Source of the DNA: an uncultured Eubacteriales bacterium
GTDB taxonomy: Bacteria > Bacillota > Clostridia > Christensenellales > Aristaeellaceae
Assembly (NCBI GenBank): GCA_900315315.1
Contig: OMYT01000028.1
Location: 1 to 44,692, forward strand
Direction of reading: 5' to 3'
Length of the DNA stretch: 44,692 bases
Under the pieces are notes generated by a model, which saw nothing but the letters and a program-made list of their open reading frames with translations, was not told the DNA's origin and did no database searches. Positions 7,153 to 15,742 of the stretch are shown here, in pieces (the stretch's first letter is position 1; each line of letters starts with the position of its first letter). The translations under genes were made by a program, and so were the position numbers.

Positions 7153-9284
7153 GAAAGAATGATTTCAGGCCGGACTACAATAAGAATGACCATGATATTG
7201 CTGAAAGCTTCTACCTTCCTGCCATGCGGAGCAGTATCAGATATGACAGGATATCGGGATACTTTGGAAGTACGGTATATATCATAGCGTGGTCTGCACT
7301 TCTTGAGTTTGTTGCCAATGATGGAAAAATTAGAATCATCTGTTCTCCGTGCATTTCTGATGAAGATAAAAAAGCCATGACGGAAGGCTACTCTGCTCAG
7401 AACGATGAGATTATCAAGGAATCATTATCAAAGGAATTGAACGAGCTATTTGCTTTAGATTCCTTATCTAAACCAGCTAGAGCCCTTGCTTGTCTTATTG
7501 CTGAAGGAATACTGGACATTAAAATTGCTGTCCCACGAAAAGGGATGGAGCCAGATCTGGCTCGACTGTTTCATGACAAAGTTGGCATTTTTACTGATAG
7601 TCATGGAGATTCAGTCGGTTTTCGCGGATCAATGAATGAAACATTTCAGGGATTAGCAGATGGAGGTAATCTTGAATCAATAGATGTATTTCCAAGCTGG
7701 GTTGATACAAGGGACTCTTTCCGCGTTCAAAGTGCATCAGAATACTTTGAAAGATTATGGAATCATAATGAGCAGAATGTTCTCGTTTATAATTTTCCTG
7801 AAGCCATAAGAAAAAACCTAATCAACAAGAGCAATGGTTATGATTGGAAGACCTTAGCAAAAGAAATATCAACAAGTATTTCATTGGCAAGAAAATGGTC
7901 ACCCAACAAACGCAATTCATCAAAAACGCCTAGACCACATCAACTACAGGCCTTGGAAAACTGGGTCAAGAATGGACGAGTTGGCATCTTGGAACACGCA
8001 ACAGGGAGCGGAAAAACATTTACTGCGATTTGCGCAATAAGAGATGCTTTAGATAGAGGGAAATCAATTCTTGTCCTTGTGCCATCAAAGGAATTACTAG
8101 GACAATGGAAAGCAGAAATAGAGGATGCTATACGTGACATTCAAGTGAGTTATCTATTATGTGGTGATGGAAACAATACCTGGAAGGAAAACGAAACGCT
8201 CCAACTGTGGACACGACCTAGTGAAACTACAAACAAGATTACTATCGCGATTATGGATACAGCCTGTAGCAATCAATTTGTTCATAGTGTTGTTGCTGGT
8301 GAACATTTGCTACTTGTCGCGGATGAAGTTCATCGTATCGGAAGTCCAGCCAGGAGGAACATCTTAAATATATATGCAAAAGAGCGTTTGGGGTTATCAG
8401 CCACTCCAATTCGCTATGGAGATCCAGAAGGAACAGAGGCTATTTTCACATATTTCGGAGGAATCGTTCCTCCTGTGTTTTCTCTAGAAGACGCAATTAA
8501 AGCCAAGGTGTTAACACAGTATTATTATCATCCCTTGCAAGTTCATTTAACCGCCGAAGAACAGGATGATTGGCGCAATTTAACTAAGCAGATTAATAAA
8601 TTGATTGCCATGTGTGCCAAACCAGGAGAATCTGTTGGTAGTGTCATCTCATCAAATTCAAGGCTTCAAATGAAGCTGCTTGAACGAGCTCGCATACTAA
8701 AACAGGCGCATAACAAAATCAGTCTTTCTTTACAGGTTATTCAAAAATACTATGAACGAGATCAGCGATGGATTATTTACTGTGACAATCAAGAACAATT
8801 AAGAGCCGTGCTCTCGCTTTTGCTCAAAAACGGATATGACGCATATGAGTATCATTCAGGGATGAAGGGCGACCGTTCGGAGACGCTAAAATACTTCGAA
8901 TTAAATGGTGGGGTACTTGTTTCAATCCGTTGCTTAGATGAGGGTGTAGACATTCCCGCAACAACACATGCGCTAATATTGGCATCATCAAAAAACCCGA
9001 GAGAGTTTATTCAAAGAAGAGGCCGGATACTAAGAAAATCACCAGGAAAATACTTTGCGCAATTGTATGATGCAATAGTTGTTCCGGATTTTCCACCTGA
9101 TGAAAATGAAAAAGGCAGCTCAATTGTCGAAGCTGAATTGTCAAGAGCAATACAATTCGGCGAATGGGCAGAAAATCCATCATGTGTATCAGATTTACGC
9201 ATTATAGCACGCAAGCATGGAATTGATTATCAAAAGATAAAGGATGGAGGACTTGAAGATGACGACGAGACAGAACCTGAATGA
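7143..9284 (+). CDS. PLD-like nuclease domain fused to DEAD/DEAH-type helicase
   Basis: A 713-residue SF2 protein. The N-terminal region (about 1-230) is phospholipase-D-like, with FHDKVGIF near 143-150 and GSMNET near 161-166, corresponding to the HxK and GSxN elements. The helicase core follows: Walker A ATGSGKT (286-292), DEVH box (394-397) and motif VI QRRGRILR (624-631). Proteins of this design act as ATP-driven DNA translocases or nucleases in restriction-type systems. It overlaps genes on both sides (10 bp and 26 bp). One HKD-type motif per chain implies that an active PLD site would need a dimer. It is probably the restriction motor of the cassette. Confidence 0.9.
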   Translation: MELRKNDFRPDYNKNDHDIAESFYLPAMRSSIRYDRISGYFGSTVYIIAWSALLEFVANDGKIRIICSPCISDEDKKAMTEGYSAQNDEIIKESLSKELNELFALDSLSKPARALACLIAEGILDIKIAVPRKGMEPDLARLFHDKVGIFTDSHGDSVGFRGSMNETFQGLADGGNLESIDVFPSWVDTRDSFRVQSASEYFERLWNHNEQNVLVYNFPEAIRKNLINKSNGYDWKTLAKEISTSISLARKWSPNKRNSSKTPRPHQLQALENWVKNGRVGILEHATGSGKTFTAICAIRDALDRGKSILVLVPSKELLGQWKAEIEDAIRDIQVSYLLCGDGNNTWKENETLQLWTRPSETTNKITIAIMDTACSNQFVHSVVAGEHLLLVADEVHRIGSPARRNILNIYAKERLGLSATPIRYGDPEGTEAIFTYFGGIVPPVFSLEDAIKAKVLTQYYYHPLQVHLTAEEQDDWRNLTKQINKLIAMCAKPGESVGSVISSNSRLQMKLLERARILKQAHNKISLSLQVIQKYYERDQRWIIYCDNQEQLRAVLSLLLKNGYDAYEYHSGMKGDRSETLKYFELNGGVLVSIRCLDEGVDIPATTHALILASSKNPREFIQRRGRILRKSPGKYFAQLYDAIVVPDFPPDENEKGSSIVEAELSRAIQFGEWAENPSCVSDLRIIARKHGIDYQKIKDGGLEDDDETEPE

Positions 9285-9450
9285 ACTGTTGAATGTTCTC
9301 GAAGAAATCCGCAGTAGCAAATACCCTGACGTTCCGAAAGAACTCATAGAACAGATTGCAATCTCTCAATACGATAATCAAGACGATCGCAACAAGGCAA
9401 GAACCGAAACAATGAAAACCCTGGCAGATTATATTAACAAACTGGGTTAA
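9259..9450 (+). CDS. small DNA-modification-system-associated protein
   Basis: A 63-residue helical, charged protein overlapping the helicase end by 26 bp, with GGAGG about 8 nt before the ATG. It begins with a leucine-rich helix (NELLNVLEEI) and includes YPDVPKELIEQIAI. Short proteins of this type sit between helicase and ATPase genes in DNA-modification cassettes. It may be a subunit or adaptor. No catalytic residues are seen. Confidence 0.65.
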   Translation: MTTRQNLNELLNVLEEIRSSKYPDVPKELIEQIAISQYDNQDDRNKARTETMKTLADYINKLG

Positions 9451-9466
9451 TTGGAGGTGATGAAAA

Positions 9467-11461
9467 GTGCTGCATTTTGATCGGATGACCTTAATTGATT
9501 TCGGTCCATATAAGGGAAAACAGGTCGTTGATTTCTCTGATAAAAGCGGTGTTAGCATTTTCTGGGGTAATAATGGCCGCGGGAAAACCACCCTTCTTAA
9601 CGCTTTTCGTTTTGCACTCTTCGGTGTGATTCAGCGTCGAAATGGGGTCTTGAAAAACATTAGTGAGATGAGTAATGACGAAGCAAAATTAGAGGGGAGA
9701 TACGGATTCACTGTCATTTTGGACATGACAAATGATGAGGACAAATATAAGTTAACAAGACAGATCAAACAACGACCTGGCCTTTTAGCACCTGGAAGTG
9801 ACGAGGATTATGAAAAGGTTTTATTCCTTGCAAAAAATGGTTCTATACTTTCACCAGAAGACCGCGATCATGAATTGAATATGATAATGCCTGAGCAAGT
9901 AGCAAGATTCTTTTTGTTCGATGCCGAATTGCTACAGGAATATGAGGAACTGTTGGAAACTAATACATCTGATGGCGAGCAGATAAAAAATGCAATAGAG
10001 AAGATATTAGGAGTGCCAGTACTTCAAAATGGTGTTATTGATATTGAAGATTGCCTTTCCAACTATGAAAAGCAGAAATCTCGAGCTGCCAGAGCAGATG
10101 ATAAAACTGTACAGCTTGGACAAGAGATGGAAAACCTGACAGCTAATATTGAAGAGCACCAAAACATTGTTCGAGAAAAACAAGCCGAGCTAGGAGAACT
10201 GATCCGGAAAAAACAAATCCTCGAAGGTCGAATGGCAGATACTGATAAACTGCGCAACTGGATTATTCAGCGTAATGAAGCGCAAAAAACACTTTCGAAG
10301 AACGAGGAAGATTTAGAACAAGTTCAAGCTGATATCAGAGAACACATGAAAAATGCATGGCGTGGAATGCTTCTATCAACAGTTAGAGATCTTCGAGAGA
10401 AAATCGAACATGAGGAAAGCGTTCTTGAAGCAAAGAAGCAAAAACGCAATGTCGCTGATCGCTTTATTATTGAAATGAAGAAAGCGATAACAGACAGAAT
10501 ATGTCCCATTTGTGGACAAGAGGTTTCAGGAAGTATTATCGAGCATCTTCGTGCCAAGATTGAAGAATCAACAAATGAGTTTTCGGGGCTCTCGGAGGAA
10601 GAAAGGCAGCGCCTTTATAATCTACAAGGACAAATGAGCTCAATTAGACAGCTTTCAGTAGATGTTCGAGACGAAAAGCAAGAAATCATTTACTTGGAAA
10701 ACCGAAAAGAAGAACTACAAATTTCTATTGGTGAGCAAAAGCAGCTTATTGGTGAATTGGCCGATAACATTAAGCGATATGGTGAAGCCTCAGAGGAAGC
10801 AGATATACTAAGCATATCGAAAGACCATTCTGAAGTGGAGCAAAATATACGTGATCTTCGGCGTGGCATTGAGGCTGAGAACAAGAAACTCGCAGAACTT
10901 AAAACCAGCAAGGAACATGTGGCTGCAACAATTGATAAAATGGCAGGTGGAACGGATTACCGGTTGGCAAGTAAAAAATATGAATTATGCGATCATGTTT
11001 TCCGGATTTTCGAAGAAAGCAAAACTCGCTATCGTGAAAAGTTAAAACAAAATGTCGAAAAAGATGCTACTGCTTTGTTTGTTAACCTGACTGGTGATAA
11101 AGATTATGTTGGTCTAAAAATCAACGATAATTATGGACTTGAGATCATTCATAGATCAGGACGTACTGTTCCGGGGAGATCTTCTGGTTATGAGCATATT
11201 GTTGCTTTGTCTTTAATAGGAGCTCTTCATAAAAATGCTCCGCTAAGGGGACCCATTATTATGGACTCTCCGTTTGGACGCCTTGACCCTACTCACAAGG
11301 CTAATATTGTTAGAACTCTTCCGGATATGGCAGAACAAGCTATGTTACTCGCCTATATTGGAGAAATCGATGATCAGGTTGCCAGAAAAGAACTTGGGAA
11401 TCACCTGATTCATGAGTTCAGACTTGAAAGAATAACTTCAATGCACACGGAAATAAGATAA
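9467..11461 (+). CDS. DndD-like SMC/RecN-type ABC ATPase
   Basis: A 664-residue ATPase of the Rad50/SMC/DndD class. Walker A is GNNGRGKT (34-41). A long coiled coil at about 190-540 is interrupted by a CPICGQ zinc-hook-like element (Cys346, Cys349). The C-terminal Walker B is IIMDSPFGRLD, with Asp about 600. The N-terminal opening (LIDFGPYKGKQVVDF) is typical of DndD, the ATPase of phosphorothioate modification and restriction. Start is GTG at 9467 behind GGAGGTGATG. The window has no DndA cysteine desulfurase and no DndC sulfurtransferase, so it is unlikely to work in sulfur insertion. It more plausibly acts as a DNA-structure sensor or loader for the adjacent helicase and methyltransferase. 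Confidence 0.88.
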   Translation: MLHFDRMTLIDFGPYKGKQVVDFSDKSGVSIFWGNNGRGKTTLLNAFRFALFGVIQRRNGVLKNISEMSNDEAKLEGRYGFTVILDMTNDEDKYKLTRQIKQRPGLLAPGSDEDYEKVLFLAKNGSILSPEDRDHELNMIMPEQVARFFLFDAELLQEYEELLETNTSDGEQIKNAIEKILGVPVLQNGVIDIEDCLSNYEKQKSRAARADDKTVQLGQEMENLTANIEEHQNIVREKQAELGELIRKKQILEGRMADTDKLRNWIIQRNEAQKTLSKNEEDLEQVQADIREHMKNAWRGMLLSTVRDLREKIEHEESVLEAKKQKRNVADRFIIEMKKAITDRICPICGQEVSGSIIEHLRAKIEESTNEFSGLSEEERQRLYNLQGQMSSIRQLSVDVRDEKQEIIYLENRKEELQISIGEQKQLIGELADNIKRYGEASEEADILSISKDHSEVEQNIRDLRRGIEAENKKLAELKTSKEHVAATIDKMAGGTDYRLASKKYELCDHVFRIFEESKTRYREKLKQNVEKDATALFVNLTGDKDYVGLKINDNYGLEIIHRSGRTVPGRSSGYEHIVALSLIGALHKNAPLRGPIIMDSPFGRLDPTHKANIVRTLPDMAEQAMLLAYIGEIDDQVARKELGNHLIHEFRLERITSMHTEIR

Positions 11462-11473
11462 GGAGGTATTTCC

Positions 11474-11851
11474 ATGGCTGAGAGTATAACAACTATTGTG
11501 CTGTCCGGTCAGGCACAAAAAGTAGCTAATCAGATGAAAGATAGTGGGACTTTCCCGGATGCATTGTCTGCTGCAAAATTCGGAATGTCGTATGCAATCA
11601 AGTATTATTGGGAAGATGTGGATACTCCAGAGAAACTGTCAAAATTGAATTCAATATATGACTCGAGAGGAACTACATATAATATTGGTTCACTCGACCC
11701 GGATAATTACATTGACAAGTTGATGTCGGCTCTTTATCCGGGCACTAATTCCCCATATGCGTTTATGCGAGCACTGATGTGCTTCGGTTTGAACAAACTC
11801 GGAGATTTATTAGATGAGGGAAGACTGTTCCCCATCAACAAGGCAATGTGA
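11474..11851 (+). CDS. small RHH-like protein in the position of DndE
   Basis: A 125-residue protein with a good AGGAGG site. The N-terminus (TTIVLSGQAQKVANQM, then FPDALSAAKFGMSYAIKY) looks like a strand followed by two helices, as in ribbon-helix-helix proteins. The C-terminal half is helical. DndE proteins are of similar size, bind DNA and follow DndD, so an analogous role is plausible. No direct DndE signature is claimed. It is followed 10 bp later by the sigma-factor gene. Confidence 0.65.
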   Translation: MAESITTIVLSGQAQKVANQMKDSGTFPDALSAAKFGMSYAIKYYWEDVDTPEKLSKLNSIYDSRGTTYNIGSLDPDNYIDKLMSALYPGTNSPYAFMRALMCFGLNKLGDLLDEGRLFPINKAM

Positions 11852-11861
11852 GGTAAAATCA

Positions 11862-13574
11862 GTGGCGAATGTATCGTATGCCATTCGAGAAGATCCAAGC
11901 ACCATCTTCTTATTAGAAGATGCCGGGAACTTTTATAAAGATTATTGTCAAATATGTTCCTTTGGAAAGTACTTGGTTCGTCCCGAACTACTAGGACAAT
12001 ATATGGGTTTTGCTCCATATATTGGTTATAACGGGAAATATCGGGGTGATCCTTCAAAGATAAAACTATCCATAGAGGATAAGGATCAGGTGCCCGCATA
12101 CGATTACGTTGCCGTCATTGATTCTCAAGTTGAATTTAGGGTTACGCCTTTCGTAATACGCCGTCTAAGTAAAGATCATATGCCTGCATGGGGCATGAAA
12201 TCATATCTTGATTTTTTCGCAGATCAAAAAAGTGGAATTATACTCTTTCTTCGTATATACAAAATTTCTGAAGCAATCGATTCCAAATACATTAAAAAAG
12301 GAAGTCGGGGTAGCTCTCAGATACTAAAACTATACGATCAAAACGAAGAAGAAACGACAATATCTGTTGATATCAATTACCCTGTAATCTCTGGGAACAA
12401 GTTTGATTATATACGTGAAGAAATAATCCATCTTCTAAAAATAGAAAACGCCTTCATTGCTGAATATGACAGATCTAGTGATGGCCTTGAAAACCTTCAA
12501 AAACGAATTGAAGCGGAGCATCTTGTTCAAGGGACAAGACAGCGGTGGGAACTTCGTAATATGCAATGGGTCGAGGCTGGATATGATATCGAAGGCGATT
12601 TTGATATGGCACAACTCGACTATGAGTCCATCTATCGAGAAGTGCTTGAAACTGAGCCCGGGATGGAATCGATCATCAATTATATAAGACAGATTCAACC
12701 GGCGCGGCTTGGAGAATACGATTATTTACTAAAAGATGTCCATGAACATAATGAAAATGAGCTTTCATCTACGTTACGAATATTCGATATGAGTGTTCGA
12801 TCTGCGGTAAAAAATGCTTTGTATTATCATAAACGATATGGCCTTGACCTTGAAGATTCATTCCAATGCGCATGTATAGGAGTGTTTACTGCTATTCAAA
12901 AACACAATGAAGGCGTCGAGGGATTATTTCCTTCTTATGCATCAATGTGGATGCGACAGATTCTGGACAGAGATATGCCCATGTATCAATATAATTTCAG
13001 ATTCCCGGTGCATTTTAAAGTTTTTGTTATTCAAATGATAAATCGGATCAAGAAACAGGTTGAAGATTTTGATCTGATGGAGATTGAATACGACGAATTG
13101 TATTATTTGCTCGACCATTATGCGGATCTGAAGAAAGATAAGATTCTTTTTATGACAAATGCATTGATTCCTTCTGTCAGCATTGAGCAAATAATAGATG
13201 CATCAGAAGAGGGGCTATATTTTGCAGCGCAAGACGAGCATTTGGAAAATCTGGAGCATTCATTATCGTTGGACTTTCTGACTGATTGCCTACAAGAGCT
13301 TAAAGACAGAGAAAGAGAAATAATAGAAAAGAGATATGGATTCTACGACTATAAAGAAATGTCGCTCGAGGAGATTGGAAAGGACTATAACTTGACGCGA
13401 GAACGGGTTCGTCAGATACAAGCCAAAGCGGAACGAAAAATAATTAAGCGATTGGAGCTAAAGGGTATTATAACAAAAGAACAGTTTGAAAAGATTATGG
13501 GTACGAGAAATAAGGGTAAATCACAAGAGGACTGCGAGCCGAAAAAGAGAGGCCGAAAGCCAGAAAAAAACTGA
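11862..13574 (+). CDS. sigma-70-family factor with large novel N-terminal domain
   Basis: A 570-residue protein. Residues about 314-380 match sigma region 2: DLEDSFQCACIGVFTAIQ, then FPSYASMWMRQIL as in the STYASWWIRQAI of RpoD, then FRFPVH. Residues about 472-530 match region 4 with its HTH: LKDREREIIEKRYGF, MSLEEIGKDYNLTRERVRQI. So it is built like a primary or group-2 sigma factor, not an ECF. The first ~300 residues are unlike any sigma region I know and replace regions 1.1/1.2. The start is taken as GTG 11862, the first start after the previous stop with GAGGT upstream. A lysine-rich tail ends the protein. It probably redirects RNA polymerase, or senses polymerase state, as part of the cassette. 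Confidence 0.88.
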   Translation: MANVSYAIREDPSTIFLLEDAGNFYKDYCQICSFGKYLVRPELLGQYMGFAPYIGYNGKYRGDPSKIKLSIEDKDQVPAYDYVAVIDSQVEFRVTPFVIRRLSKDHMPAWGMKSYLDFFADQKSGIILFLRIYKISEAIDSKYIKKGSRGSSQILKLYDQNEEETTISVDINYPVISGNKFDYIREEIIHLLKIENAFIAEYDRSSDGLENLQKRIEAEHLVQGTRQRWELRNMQWVEAGYDIEGDFDMAQLDYESIYREVLETEPGMESIINYIRQIQPARLGEYDYLLKDVHEHNENELSSTLRIFDMSVRSAVKNALYYHKRYGLDLEDSFQCACIGVFTAIQKHNEGVEGLFPSYASMWMRQILDRDMPMYQYNFRFPVHFKVFVIQMINRIKKQVEDFDLMEIEYDELYYLLDHYADLKKDKILFMTNALIPSVSIEQIIDASEEGLYFAAQDEHLENLEHSLSLDFLTDCLQELKDREREIIEKRYGFYDYKEMSLEEIGKDYNLTRERVRQIQAKAERKIIKRLELKGIITKEQFEKIMGTRNKGKSQEDCEPKKRGRKPEKN

Positions 13575-13581
13575 TATATAA

Positions 13582-13778
13582 TATGAGCTATGATCCCAAT
13601 AGTCCTGATATTCCGAATATGGAAGAGACTAAGCAGTATCTTATTAATCATTGTTGTTTCCATTAATTTCCGGAATAGGATGTTCGAGCTTGGGGCAGAT
13701 AGAAGGATTGCTGAGTTGCTTGCTGGATGTGAGATATATACACAAAGGGCGTTGATTAAGGTTTGGAAGGAGTTATGA
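13582..13778 (+). pseudogene. probable gene remnants at the right edge of the AT-rich cassette
   Basis: Two short open stretches lie in different frames. A 27-codon stretch (13582-13665) starts MSYDPNSPDIPNMEETKQ. A 32-codon stretch (13680-13778) ends RALIKVWKEL and overlaps the next gene region through ATGA. Neither has a convincing ribosome site. The second reads like the C-terminal tail of a real helical protein. The simplest reading is that the cassette displaced or decayed the gene that once preceded 13781. It could instead be a genuine tiny ORF that couples translation into the next gene. Confidence 0.3.
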
Positions 13779-13780
13779 AT

Positions 13781-15703
13781 ATGGTAGAGACAAGGCATAA
13801 ATTGATTCCTTTGAGGCAGGCGAACCGGTATGCCGGGTATCAGTTCTGGGGCCGGGTGACGGTGGATGGGCTGCAGGGTGAGGAAGTGTTCAACTATCTG
13901 GTGTTGTCGGTCTATCAGTGGATTCGGGGAAAGATCCAGTCTGAAGAGGATAAAAATGCCAAGCCGCTGCAGGTGCCGGCGCCGGAGGATTACGCTTCCG
14001 TGACTGCGGAAACGTTTATAGCGCATCATACGAATATCCTGTTTGACCTGGATATCACGCCTGTGCCGGAGGAGAAGGTCTGGGCGCTGCGGATCAGGGA
14101 AGCGGACCATGGATCGGATGACGGCCGGGAGCCGGTGATCGGGCGGACATTTACGACCCGGGTTGGTGTCCGGCTGAATGAAAAAGGGCAGACGGAACTG
14201 GCTGTGAAAATTGATGTGACGGATCCGGCGACGGAGGAAAAGGAACTGGAGTTTACTTTCCGTCCTGGGTTTGTCCGTGTCCTGGCGGAACAGGAAAAGG
14301 TTCATTTTGAACAGGTGACCGGGCTGCGGTACGGAAAACCTTTCCAGGTGGATACGGATGAGGAGTACAAGAGCCTGGTATACATGCTGGAGAATGATGA
14401 TAACCAGTTGCCGCTCGTGGTGTTTACATACGCTCATCCCGGGGAAATGAAGGACGCTGCGAAAAAGAGCGTGGAGGAACTGGTGAAGAGCGGGCAGATG
14501 GATGCTTTCATGAAGCCCGGCAGTCTGCGGATGCCCGGTATGGGCATGGGAATGCCCGGATTCGGCGGGATGCCCGCCGCCGCGCCGGCGAAAAAGGAAG
14601 AGCCGATATTCCCGTATAAAATTGATGATTTCTGCGGGGAGGAAACCTTCGCGTTCGCGTTGACCTATGTGCTGGGGGATCAGTATACTGAGCGCTTCAG
14701 GAAGAAGATCAGAAAAGATTTCAGGCCCGGTGATATCCTGCTGTGCGGCGCGAAGAAGTTCAAGGGCGGTGTCAGCGTGTTCGCCTATCCGGGTGAGAAC
14801 AAGGATGACCTGAAGAAGGTGTACGCGGACGCGCTTCTGGCCGTGCGGATGTATCCGAAGCATAAGGCACCGTATGATTTCGGGACGACTGTTTTTGAGG
14901 CTGAGGCCCGGAATATGGACCAGCAGATCCGTGCCATGAAACTGGTCAGCAATACCGAGCTTAAGGGGAAAAAGCGGATCGAGGAACTGACGGGCGAGGT
15001 CGCAGGACTTTTCAAAACCATCGATGACCGGGACAAAAGGATCCGGCAACTGGAAGGCGAGAAGAACGAGGCGTTCGGGCGCGGCCAGGATACCATGAAA
15101 AAGGAAATGGAGAAACTGAACGGCACGATCAATGAGCAGGTGAGGGAACTCGCTTCCAGGAACGCCGCCATTGAGCAGATGCGGGGCAGCTACCAGCAGA
15201 ACGTGCGCCGGGACCAGATCATTGAGAAGATCCATACCATCGATGAGTGGCCGGCGGATAACGCGGGCGTGGTGAGATTCTTCCTGGCCGCTTACGGTGA
15301 CAGGATTGATTTTACGGAACGTGGTATCTCTTCAGCGTCGAAATGCGATATGAAACCGGAGAAAGTCTGGGACATCCTGTACAGGGTCGCCAACCCAATG
15401 GTGGACCTGTTCAGAAGCGGACGGGACAATCTTTCCGAGAAGGATGTCGCGGACGCCGCCGGGTTTGATATGTCTTTCCGGGAAGGGGCGGAGACCCGGG
15501 AACGGGAAGAGTTTATGAGGTACAGGCGGGATACCTATAACGGGAAGGAAATCTCCGTGGAACCGCATCTGAAGTTCAGAGGCGCGAAAAACGAGGCGGA
15601 TTACCAGCGGCTGTATTTCTGGTATGACAAGGAGAATCAGCGGATCGTCATCGGGTATCTGGGGGATCATCTTCCCAATGCCGCGACAAGGTACGCAAAG
15701 TAA
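13781..15703 (+). CDS. 640-residue coiled-coil protein of unknown function
   Basis: A 640-residue protein with three parts: an N-terminal alpha/beta region (1-240), a Met/Gly/Pro-rich linker at about 244-275 (PGMGMGMPGFGGMPAA), then a second globular region, a coiled coil at about 390-470 and a C-terminal globular domain. ATG 13781 is preferred because AGGAG is 8 nt upstream. ATG 13775 is in frame but only 2 nt from it. Base composition is strongly GC-rich, contrasting with the gene ending at 13574. It is 39 bp upstream of a DUF2779 nuclease gene. No enzymatic motif is recognised. The linker and coiled coil suggest a scaffold or adaptor. Confidence 0.75.
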   Translation: MVETRHKLIPLRQANRYAGYQFWGRVTVDGLQGEEVFNYLVLSVYQWIRGKIQSEEDKNAKPLQVPAPEDYASVTAETFIAHHTNILFDLDITPVPEEKVWALRIREADHGSDDGREPVIGRTFTTRVGVRLNEKGQTELAVKIDVTDPATEEKELEFTFRPGFVRVLAEQEKVHFEQVTGLRYGKPFQVDTDEEYKSLVYMLENDDNQLPLVVFTYAHPGEMKDAAKKSVEELVKSGQMDAFMKPGSLRMPGMGMGMPGFGGMPAAAPAKKEEPIFPYKIDDFCGEETFAFALTYVLGDQYTERFRKKIRKDFRPGDILLCGAKKFKGGVSVFAYPGENKDDLKKVYADALLAVRMYPKHKAPYDFGTTVFEAEARNMDQQIRAMKLVSNTELKGKKRIEELTGEVAGLFKTIDDRDKRIRQLEGEKNEAFGRGQDTMKKEMEKLNGTINEQVRELASRNAAIEQMRGSYQQNVRRDQIIEKIHTIDEWPADNAGVVRFFLAAYGDRIDFTERGISSASKCDMKPEKVWDILYRVANPMVDLFRSGRDNLSEKDVADAAGFDMSFREGAETREREEFMRYRRDTYNGKEISVEPHLKFRGAKNEADYQRLYFWYDKENQRIVIGYLGDHLPNAATRYAK

Positions 15704-15742
15704 CGGATTGCTTTCCTGTTTGCTGTGAAGGGAGCGGTTTTA

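Noticed and set aside
5378-13574. A complete Dnd phosphorothioation system
   Set aside because: Only DndD-like and possibly DndE-like genes are present. There is no cysteine desulfurase or PAPS-reductase-type DndC, and a methyltransferase leads the cassette.
13412-15235. Long minus-strand open frame opposite the sigma-factor end and the 13781 gene
   Set aside because: Low-complexity His/Leu/Arg composition typical of an antisense shadow; no conserved motif. It crosses the boundary between two real plus-strand genes.
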